16,514 nt of DNA from Eubacteriaceae bacterium UBA4266. GTDB lineage: Bacteria > Bacillota > Clostridia > Eubacteriales > Eubacteriaceae. The translations under genes and the position numbers were made by a program. The notes beneath the pieces were generated by a model. It made no database searches, was not told the DNA's origin, and saw only the letters and a program-made list of their open reading frames with translations. The stretch lies in contig DGWE01000091.1 of assembly GCA_002396065.1 (NCBI GenBank), positions 1 to 16,514 of the forward strand, given 5' to 3'. Every line of letters begins with the position of its first letter. Position 1 is the first letter of the stretch. Shown here in pieces: positions 7,610 through 12,985 of the stretch.

Positions 7610-7633
7610 AAAAAAGCCCTGCATAAGCAGGGC
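7610..7633 (-). terminator. Terminator of the preQ1 riboswitch expression platform
   Basis: On the minus strand GCCCTGC (7633-7627), loop TTAT, GCAGGGC (7622-7616), then six T residues (7615-7610): a perfect 7-bp GC-rich stem with a U tract. The left arm can instead pair with CAGGGC at 7655-7650, giving an antiterminator. Confidence 0.9.
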
Positions 7634-7649
7634 GTTATCATCTATTGAA

Positions 7650-7693
7650 GCCCTGGTTTTGTTTATCGACAGGATGGTGCAATCGAACTGTCG
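7650..7693 (-). ncRNA. preQ1-I riboswitch aptamer upstream of queD
   Basis: P1 is CGACAG (7693-7688) with CTGTCG (7672-7667). The loop TTCGATTGCACCATC resembles the preQ1-I loop (UUC...GC.ACC). The A-rich tail ATAAACAAAACCAGGG closely parallels the Thermoanaerobacter tengcongensis tail (UUAACAAAACAAGG). The pseudoknot P2 probably uses the CAG at 7655-7653, pairing with TTG at 7682-7680; this exact pairing is tentative. Downstream CAGGGC (7655-7650) can form an antiterminator with 7633-7628, excluding the terminator at 7610-7633. preQ1 binding should lock up CAG, free the terminator and switch the operon off. Position before queD and fit to the family support the call. Confidence 0.87.
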
Positions 7694-7698
7694 TCAGC

Positions 7699-7727
7699 AT
7701 TATAGACCAAAGCGGCCGCAAAATCAA
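7699..7727 (-). promoter_or_regulatory. Promoter of the queDECF operon
   Basis: TTGATT (7727-7722), 17-nt spacer, perfect TATAAT (7704-7699) on the minus strand. Transcription would start near 7692, at the first base of riboswitch P1. The -35 lies in the loop, and the spacer in one arm, of the inverted repeat at 7706-7746. Confidence 0.75.
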
Positions 7728-7746
7728 GCTTTGCGGCCGCTTTGGT
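7706..7746. repeat. Perfect 17-bp inverted repeat overlapping the que promoter
   Basis: Arms 7706-7722 and 7730-7746 are perfectly complementary over 17 bp around a 7-nt loop; each arm contains GCGGCCGC. It starts about 20 nt after the stop of the substrate-binding protein gene and may end that transcript, although neither side has a proper T tract. It also occupies the -35/-10 spacer of the que promoter. Confidence 0.85.
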
Positions 7747-7765
7747 TACGTTCAATTCTCTAATA

Positions 7766-8863
7766 TTAGTAGTTGCCCTGCTGGGTTGTGCCCGCGTTGA
7801 TCCGGGTCGTGACCAGCGTCGGGTCGTAATTGTCGAGATAACTGCCGATTTCCGAAAAAGATTTCGGGAAGGTGCGGTTCATCTGCGCCGCGATCGTCTT
7901 CTGATAAAGCTTTTGAGACGCGCTGGACACGAAAATCTTCACGTGCATGCGGCTCGGTTTATCGCCCTTCACGAGAATCGAGTAGGCCATCCGCCCGGCA
8001 CGGTACCCTTGATTGTAGGGGTCGGTGTAGAGCGTCGCCAGCACGTTCTTCCCGACGGCGGCGTCGCCGGCCACAGTCGAGACGCCGGATGCCGCCGCGA
8101 TGGGTGCGATAACCGCCGCCTGTTTAGAGAGGCCGCAGTACATCGGAAAGTACAACGCGCTGCATTCCGACGCCGCAGTTTCGCCAAGGCTTGCCGCTTC
8201 CGTATCGGTGCTGGTTCGGGACAAATCGTAGGTTTTCGAAGCGACGCCGGCTTCGTCGAGCATCGCCTTCATTTTGTTGCACTGGTAGACGCTGTCTGGT
8301 TCGCTGGGATCGCGGACCAGCCCGACGGTTTTCAAATCGGGGGTCACCTCGATGAGCAGCGACAGCGTGTCCGGCAGGCTCGGTTCACCCGATACGCCTG
8401 TGACGTTGCGTCCGGTTCGGTAGTCCCAGTTGTCGCTGACGGTCATGCCGAGGGCCCGCTGGAAATTGACCACGCCGACGCTGAGAATTGGGGTCTCGTT
8501 TGTCGCGTCCTCAGCCCCCATCAGCGCCCGAGTCCCGCAGGTGAGGATCAGATCCTTGTTCTGCTTGACCATCTGCTTCGCGGCTTTTTTCGCTTCATCC
8601 CTGGTTTTGACTCGCTTTTCCGAAAATTTGATGTGGGTCGAGCCAAAAATATCGGTCACCGCGTCCATCGACCCCTGAACCATCTGGTCGGCGTAGGTGC
8701 CGCTTCTCGATTGGATGATCCCAATCGTGTAAACCCGCGAGCCTTCTTCTTTTGAATCCTTGTACGTCGTAATATTGACGCGGTCTCTGAATACAAAAGC
8801 CAGGACCGCAGCGGCCGCAGCGATCGCGATCACCGCGATGACGATTTTCTTGCGTTTACTCAT
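7766..8863 (-). CDS. ABC-transporter-type substrate-binding protein (PF04392/TrpX-like), orphan
   Basis: A 365-residue extracytoplasmic binding protein of the ABC_sub_bind family. After a basic start, residues 7-25 form one hydrophobic segment with no lipobox cysteine, so it is either a cleaved signal or an uncleaved membrane anchor. The mature part begins YTIGIIQSRSGTYADQMVQG, followed by the two-lobe periplasmic-binding fold pattern (ILSVGVVNFQ, VGLVRDPSEPDS, YFPMYCGLSKQAA, VAGDAAVGKNVLATLYTDPY, YRAGRMAYSIL). Family members bind small ligands such as tryptophan or other aromatic compounds. No permease or ATPase is adjacent. It follows the LtaS-like gene by 11 nt, with AGGAGG 8 nt before its ATG overlapping the upstream stop, so the two are co-transcribed. 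The ligand is unknown. Confidence 0.87.
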   Translation of the reverse strand: MSKRKKIVIAVIAIAAAAAVLAFVFRDRVNITTYKDSKEEGSRVYTIGIIQSRSGTYADQMVQGSMDAVTDIFGSTHIKFSEKRVKTRDEAKKAAKQMVKQNKDLILTCGTRALMGAEDATNETPILSVGVVNFQRALGMTVSDNWDYRTGRNVTGVSGEPSLPDTLSLLIEVTPDLKTVGLVRDPSEPDSVYQCNKMKAMLDEAGVASKTYDLSRTSTDTEAASLGETAASECSALYFPMYCGLSKQAAVIAPIAAASGVSTVAGDAAVGKNVLATLYTDPYNQGYRAGRMAYSILVKGDKPSRMHVKIFVSSASQKLYQKTIAAQMNRTFPKSFSEIGSYLDNYDPTLVTTRINAGTTQQGNY

Positions 8864-8874
8864 TCTGCCGCCTC

Positions 8875-11193
8875 CTATTCATTGCTTACCGTTGGGGCCG
8901 AGTAGGTCACGGTATTCGACGAGCGGAGCTTGTCGTCCCCTGAGCCCATCTGGCTGACCTGAATCTTGTCGCCCTGGCGCACATCGTCGACACTGATCGA
9001 CAAATGCTGGCCGCTCTTGTATTTCGTCGAGACCTGCTTGCCGTTCACAAAGACCTTGCTCCACCGCGTGAAGTTTTCTCCGAAGAGGTGCACCCGGTTA
9101 TCGTAGGTGTAGACGCGGTCGATTTTGATGTCGGCTAAGCCCATTTCGATGTTGGTCGCCGGGTACGGATCCTTGCCGTTGTAGGCGTAGCGCTTGCCGT
9201 AAAGCAAGTCGTACTGCAGTGTCTTCAGCCCGCGCATGTAAGCGAGCGAGCCCGGTTTCGTCCCATTTTCGATCATCTTCTGCTGATAATTCATCATCGT
9301 GCCGCCGTGAACGCCGAGGCGCCCGAGCATATCCGCCACCAGGTTGTAAGACGTGCGGTCCGCGTCCTTTTTCTCCATACCGAAATTGTTCCAGGTGATG
9401 TACTTCGTCTTGAAGATGTCGCCGCTCTTCACTTCCTGATTCGTCAAATCCATGCTCGGCACGTGGTCCCCGAACATGATGACGAGGGTCGGTTCGTCCC
9501 GGCTGTCGAGCATCTTAATGTAATTCTTGATCCACTGATCTTCTCTGTGGAGCATATTGACGTAGTATTCCCATTTGTAATTGAGGGCTTGATCCTTGCC
9601 CTTGGCCTTGACCTTGACGTCCGGATTCGTGAAGACCTTGTAATCCGGATAATTGCCGTGGGTCGCGACGGTGATCGTGTAGACAAAATCCTTGCCCTTG
9701 GTCGAATCCATCGCTTCCTTGGTCGAGTCGATCAGAATGTCGTCGGTCGGCCAGGTTTTGATCGGGTTGTATTCCTTCTTCGTGATGTCGAGCATTTCCT
9801 TAGACGTGAACGTATCGAAGCCCATCATCGAGAAGGCATTCTGCCGGCTGTAGAAGTTCGCGCCGTTGTTGTGAACGACATGGCTCTTGATGCCAAGCTT
9901 CTTCAGATCCGACGCGTAGCTTTCGCAGTCCTTCACGTGCTTGAGGACCGTTTTCTGCGGGTATTCCCCAGGGCCAAAGAACTGCATCGACATCCCGGTG
10001 AGCATTTCAAATTCGGTGTTGCACGTTCCGGCGCCGACGACCGGCACTTCGAGATAGCCCGTCGAATAATTCGATTCCAGCGAGTGAAAATACGGGATCG
10101 GATCCTCCGACATCGACAGGTATTTCACTTCCGTCGGGTCCAAGAAGGATTCCAGCAGCACCACGACGACGTTGACCTTTTTGCCGTTGATCCAGACGGT
10201 CTTGCCCATGTTGGTATCTGAGGTGACCTTATCCACCGATGCCTTCGAATAATTCCACGGCTTGCTCATCCCTCGGCTGAAAATACTGGTGCCAAAGCCG
10301 TAAAGAAAGCCGTAATCCGAATAGCCCTGGGCCAGATTGCCGAAGTAGGCGCTGAGCTCGTGACGGCTGCGCAGGAAAATCGTCGAACCCGGAATCAGCG
10401 CGATGCTGACCGCCACGGCGATAAGTCTGATCGGAAACGGCCATTTGCCCTTCTGCTTGCGGCCCTTGAAAAACAGGAGCACGACGTAGGCAAAAAAGAG
10501 AATCACAGCAATGACAATGACCGCGGCCAACGCGCCCGAGACGTATTGGCTGCCCTTCATCGTCAGAAGGTCCGAAATCATCGTCAAGTCTGTAAAACCG
10601 AACGGCGACACGCGGGCGAGCAGAATGACGCCGTTCACGACGCCGAGAATCAGCAGCAGCCCGGTGATCAGCGTGCGCAAAAAGGTGCGCCGCCTGACGA
10701 GAAAAGTCAGCGAGTAGATCAGGTAAACCACCAGACAGTTGTAGAGAAACGGAATGGTGTGGTGCGCCATGAACTCGAAGACGCCGGCGAAGGAGTGCCG
10801 GGCGAGCAGCTCGATGATAAACACGACGAGCACTGCCAGCGGAATGTGCAACCAAACCGCGTGGTCGTTGAAGAATTTGTCCGGGCCTTCCATTTTTTTC
10901 GCGGCTCTATTGACAAACCGGTCGGCCTGTTTCCAGCCGTAGCGCAGGTAGAGCCCAATCGTTCTCAATACCTTGGTGAATTTCGAGGAGCCGCGGACGT
11001 CCACGTCCCGGAGTTCTTGTTCATCGTCCTCTTTTCCGTGCGCCTCCGATTCGAATTTGACCTCGTCTCTGGTAATTCTCGGGTTGTCGCGATCTTCCGA
11101 GGCGTCCTTTTGTTCCAGATCTTCTGGCGTTTCTGATTTTAAGTTGTCGGCTTCATCTGCCGCCCTTTGATCCTTTTTCTTACGCGATGCCAT
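8875..11193 (-). CDS. LtaS-like polyglycerol-phosphate (lipoteichoic acid) synthase family membrane protein
   Basis: A 772-residue enzyme of the sulfatase-fold LTA synthase family, which polymerises glycerol-phosphate from phosphatidylglycerol outside the membrane. Residues 1-65 are highly charged and probably disordered in the cytoplasm. About five membrane helices follow (roughly 117-130, 148-166, 171-194, 219-243, 252-270). The extracellular domain has VVVVLLESFLDP (metal ligand Glu348), GAGTCNTEFEML with Thr390 at the place of the catalytic threonine of S. aureus LtaS, THGNYPDY (His512) and FGDHVPSMD (Asp575, His576). The C-terminus (about 690-772) looks like a small beta domain of IPT/TIG type, not usual in LtaS. 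AAAGGAG lies 6 nt before the ATG, which overlaps the HD gene by 14 nt. Family membership is firm; the exact polymer made is not. Confidence 0.9.
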   Translation of the reverse strand: MASRKKKDQRAADEADNLKSETPEDLEQKDASEDRDNPRITRDEVKFESEAHGKEDDEQELRDVDVRGSSKFTKVLRTIGLYLRYGWKQADRFVNRAAKKMEGPDKFFNDHAVWLHIPLAVLVVFIIELLARHSFAGVFEFMAHHTIPFLYNCLVVYLIYSLTFLVRRRTFLRTLITGLLLILGVVNGVILLARVSPFGFTDLTMISDLLTMKGSQYVSGALAAVIVIAVILFFAYVVLLFFKGRKQKGKWPFPIRLIAVAVSIALIPGSTIFLRSRHELSAYFGNLAQGYSDYGFLYGFGTSIFSRGMSKPWNYSKASVDKVTSDTNMGKTVWINGKKVNVVVVLLESFLDPTEVKYLSMSEDPIPYFHSLESNYSTGYLEVPVVGAGTCNTEFEMLTGMSMQFFGPGEYPQKTVLKHVKDCESYASDLKKLGIKSHVVHNNGANFYSRQNAFSMMGFDTFTSKEMLDITKKEYNPIKTWPTDDILIDSTKEAMDSTKGKDFVYTITVATHGNYPDYKVFTNPDVKVKAKGKDQALNYKWEYYVNMLHREDQWIKNYIKMLDSRDEPTLVIMFGDHVPSMDLTNQEVKSGDIFKTKYITWNNFGMEKKDADRTSYNLVADMLGRLGVHGGTMMNYQQKMIENGTKPGSLAYMRGLKTLQYDLLYGKRYAYNGKDPYPATNIEMGLADIKIDRVYTYDNRVHLFGENFTRWSKVFVNGKQVSTKYKSGQHLSISVDDVRQGDKIQVSQMGSGDDKLRSSNTVTYSAPTVSNE

Positions 11194-11839
11194 CGGCGTC
11201 TCCTTTCCCGTCGTGCTGGCCGGATGCGGCCGCTTCCGCGGCCGGTGCGATATTGCCCTCTGCCACGTTTTTGTCGATTATTGCTTCAACCAAGTTGTAC
11301 AGCGAAACGGAGCCCCGCTTCGTGCCGATCTGACGCTTTTCGATTTGATCCCGGCGGACGTGATGGCGCCGCCAGTCACCGCCGCCGTTGGAATTGTTGA
11401 GCAGCACCGGCTGAAGGTTGTCCATCGCCCGGGCAAACCGCGCCTCCGGGGTGACCCCAGCGTCAAATTCCCCAAATAAGGCGCGCAGCTTTGCGCCCTG
11501 ATCCTCAGGCAGCAGGCCGAAGATTCGGTCGGCCGCCCGTTCTTCGCGGTCGTTCTGCGTCTGTTTGGCCTTTTCGTCGTAGGCATAGGTATCGCCGGCG
11601 TCGATCTCGACGATGTCGTGAATCAGACACATCAGCATCCCGCGGGCCAAATCGAAATCATCGTCGGCGTACTCGGCGAGCAGGGCCATCATCACGGCCA
11701 TGTGCCAAGCGTGCTCGGCGTCGTTTTCGGCTCGTCCGCCGCCGCTCAAATGGGTCTGGCGGAACACGTTCTTTTCCTTATCGATTTCCAATATAAAATC
11801 CAGCTGCTGATGCAGCCGTTTCTGATCAATCTCTTGCAT
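11180..11839 (-). CDS. HD-domain hydrolase, YfbR/5'-nucleotidase-like
   Basis: A 219-residue cytoplasmic protein with the HD metal-dependent phosphohydrolase pattern: His43 in NDAEHAWHMA, the His74-Asp75 doublet in CLIHDIVEID, and Asp140 in ARAMDNLQPVL. This arrangement is that of the YfbR-type HD family, whose characterised members dephosphorylate deoxynucleoside 5'-monophosphates. Substrate here is inferred. The last 25 or so residues are Ala/Gly/Asp-rich and likely disordered. GAGG lies 8 nt before ATG 11839; a TTG directly before it is an unlikely start. The gene follows the Rrf2 regulator by 32 nt, with a terminator-like hairpin in that gap, and overlaps the LtaS-like gene by 14 nt. Confidence 0.88.
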   Translation of the reverse strand: MQEIDQKRLHQQLDFILEIDKEKNVFRQTHLSGGGRAENDAEHAWHMAVMMALLAEYADDDFDLARGMLMCLIHDIVEIDAGDTYAYDEKAKQTQNDREERAADRIFGLLPEDQGAKLRALFGEFDAGVTPEARFARAMDNLQPVLLNNSNGGGDWRRHHVRRDQIEKRQIGTKRGSVSLYNLVEAIIDKNVAEGNIAPAAEAAASGQHDGKGDADGIA

Positions 11840-11856
11840 CAAACTTACCTCTACAT

Positions 11857-11883
11857 AAAAAAGAAGGCTTTTCAGCCTGCTTC
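11857..11883 (-). terminator. Terminator hairpin overlapping the Rrf2 stop codon
   Basis: On the minus strand AGGCT-GAAA-AGCCT (11878-11865) forms a GNRA-capped stem, extended outward after one mismatch by four more pairs (11883-11880 with 11863-11860), followed by six T residues (11862-11857). The stop codon TGA (11874-11872) spans the stem-loop junction. No room for a promoter remains before the HD gene. Confidence 0.75.
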
Positions 11884-12342
11884 CTTTGTTTTTGATTCTT
11901 CCCTCTTGTGGTCCAGTACGACCGGCTGTGCTGGGTCGAACAGGATTTCGCGGAGGGTGTGTGCCTTCAACACCGTCGCAAGCTGGTGCTGAATCGCAAG
12001 CAAATGGCCTTGAACGCGGCAGTCCTCATCGTGGCTTTCGCACCACGGGCAGGCGTAATTTTTTCCGTCAATACACGCCGCAACGCCCGGCGCGTCGCCC
12101 AGCGTCTCCATCACGTCGTACAGCGTCACCGCCGAAAGGGACTGGGCCAGCTCGTAGCCGCCGTCGGCGCCTCTGGTAATGGCGACGATCCTGCCGCCCT
12201 CGAGCTTTTTCAAAATTTTGTAGGCGTACTGCCTGGGCACTTTTTCCGCGCAGGCGAGCATCGCAACGGTGTGCCTTTTGCCGTCGGAAAGGCCGCGGAT
12301 CAGCCGCAGGGCGTAGTCCGTCTCTTTTGAAATCAACATCAT
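11872..12342 (-). CDS. Rrf2 family transcriptional regulator with cysteine cluster
   Basis: A 156-residue winged-helix repressor of the Rrf2 family (IscR, NsrR, RsrR, CymR relatives). The N-terminus ISKETDYALRLIRGL and the helix-turn-helix region ending in YKILKKLEGGRIVAITRGADGG match the family. Four cysteines follow in a late loop: Cys90, Cys98, Cys101 and Cys108 (CX7CX2CX6C). IscR uses CX5CX5C plus a histidine, so an Fe-S cluster sensor is likely but its type cannot be told. Start: the frame is open to TTG 12369, but the family N-terminus begins at ATG 12342 (or 12339); the nearest GAGG is 14 nt upstream, so initiation is uncertain. Palindromes at 12369-12386 suggest autoregulation. Confidence 0.9.
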   Translation of the reverse strand: MMLISKETDYALRLIRGLSDGKRHTVAMLACAEKVPRQYAYKILKKLEGGRIVAITRGADGGYELAQSLSAVTLYDVMETLGDAPGVAACIDGKNYACPWCESHDEDCRVQGHLLAIQHQLATVLKAHTLREILFDPAQPVVLDHKREESKTKEAG

Positions 12343-12368
12343 GTTCTTTTCACTTTCCTCTATACACA

Positions 12369-12386
12369 ATCAATGATTGATCAATC
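12369..12386. promoter_or_regulatory. Overlapping palindromes upstream of the Rrf2 gene (operator candidate)
   Basis: ATCAATGATTGAT (12369-12381, perfect around a central base) overlaps GATTGATCAATC (12375-12386, a perfect 12-bp palindrome). They lie 27-44 nt before the chosen start codon, the usual place for an autoregulatory Rrf2 site. Confidence 0.55.
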
Positions 12387-12447
12387 TTTGACGCAAATTT
12401 TACATTCTGCTGTCAAAAATCCTTAGTCGTCCATTTTTTATGAACGC

Positions 12448-12476
12448 ATTTTATCACAGGACATGGGGCGCTGCAA
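12448..12476 (-). promoter_or_regulatory. Possible promoter for the Rrf2 gene
   Basis: Minus-strand TTGCAG (12476-12471), 17-nt spacer, TAAAAT (12453-12448). This would give a leader of about 100 nt. A nearer TTGACA at 12411-12406 has no good -10 at 17 nt, so it may be part of a second promoter or chance. Confidence 0.4.
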
Positions 12477-12549
12477 ATATTTTCAGAAACTCTCTGTCTT
12501 GATTTAAGAATCTGGAGGATACTGCTCTATTTTTTATTTATGAATAGGA

Positions 12550-12565
12550 TATTTCCCGGGAAATA
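12550..12565. repeat. Perfect 16-bp palindrome in the intergenic region
   Basis: A perfect palindrome centred on TTTCCCGGGAAA, lying 25 nt beyond the tRNA terminator and about 75 nt upstream of the possible Rrf2 -35 box. The 12343-12589 stretch holds no gene that I can support; besides this palindrome it contains only the candidate Rrf2 promoter and operator. Confidence 0.6.
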
Positions 12566-12589
12566 ACATCAGTCTAGAAAAACAGCAAC

Positions 12590-12619
12590 AAAAAAAGCAC
12601 GGTGCAAACGCATCGTGCT
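12590..12619 (-). terminator. Terminator of the tRNA-Ser pair
   Basis: Minus strand: AGCACG (12619-12614) pairs with CGTGCT (12601-12596). Three further pairs follow an A-C mismatch around a 4-nt loop, and seven T residues (12596-12590) close it. It begins 10 nt after the CCA end of tRNA-Ser(GCU). Confidence 0.9.
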
Positions 12620-12628
12620 GAGTTTTCA

Positions 12629-12720
12629 TGGCGGAGAAGGAGAGATTTGAACTCTCGCGCCGCGTGAACGACCTACACCCTTAGCAGGGGCGCCTCTTCA
12701 GCCAACTTGAGTACTTCTCC
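12629..12720 (-). tRNA. tRNA-Ser (anticodon GCU)
   Basis: A 92-nt class II tRNA including encoded CCA (12631-12629). The acceptor stem is GGAGAAG/CTTCTCC with discriminator G. The anticodon stem-loop CCC-CTGCTAA-GGG gives GCU, reading AGC and AGU. A long variable arm precedes the T-arm GAGAG-TTCAAAT-CTCTC. Class II shape and G73 fit serine. It is the second tRNA of the pair. Confidence 0.96.
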
Positions 12721-12784
12721 GTACTGCGCTTCAGGATTCTACGCTGATTGTATCAATGAATCTCAAAGCTTTATTCAATTAAAA

Positions 12785-12873
12785 TGGCCGAGAGGGTGGG
12801 ATTCGAACCCACGTGGGCTTGCACCCAAACGGTTTTCAAGACCGCCTCGTTATGACCGCTTCGATACCTCTCG
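12785..12873 (-). tRNA. tRNA-Ser (anticodon UGA)
   Basis: An 89-nt class II tRNA including encoded CCA (12787-12785). The acceptor stem is CGAGAGG/CCTCTCG with discriminator G; the anticodon stem CGGT/ACCG encloses CTTGAAA, giving UGA. A long variable arm (GGTGCAAGCCC region) precedes T-arm GTGGG-TTCGAAT-CCCAC. The C1-G72 first pair is less common than G1-C72. First gene of the tRNA unit, 38 nt after the -10 box. Confidence 0.95.
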
Positions 12874-12910
12874 GAATGCGTCGTCACAGTACGCGACAAC
12901 TGCATGAAAT

Positions 12911-12939
12911 ATTATAACAGGGGCTTTCGCCCCTGTCAA
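12911..12939 (-). promoter_or_regulatory. Perfect-consensus promoter for the tRNA-Ser pair, with hairpin in the spacer
   Basis: TTGACA (12939-12934), 17-nt spacer, TATAAT (12916-12911): both boxes match consensus exactly. The spacer is itself a hairpin, GGGGC-GAAA-GCCCC, extended to 8 bp by the ACA of the -35 box pairing with TGT just before the -10 box (12917-12936). Confidence 0.9.
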
Positions 12940-12985
12940 TTCTTTTATTTAATCTTTTTAATATTTTTACAATTAAAATTTCGAA

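Noticed and set aside
7589..7624. N-terminal extension of QueD starting at ATG 7624
   Set aside because: That ATG lies in the loop of the riboswitch terminator, and the family N-terminus matches from ATG 7588, which has its own ribosome-binding site.
7742..8755. 337-codon plus-strand open frame opposite the substrate-binding protein
   Set aside because: Low-complexity Arg/His-rich shadow with no recognisable motif; the minus-strand protein has a clear family signature and ribosome-binding site.
9307..10221. 304-codon plus-strand open frame opposite the LtaS-like gene
   Set aside because: Antisense of the catalytic domain; no domain or start signal.
12541..12566. Tiny plus-strand peptide ORF (ATG at 12540) after a GGAGG sequence
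   Set aside because: Only 8 codons, and the GGAGG is about 27 nt away, too far to serve as its ribosome-binding site.
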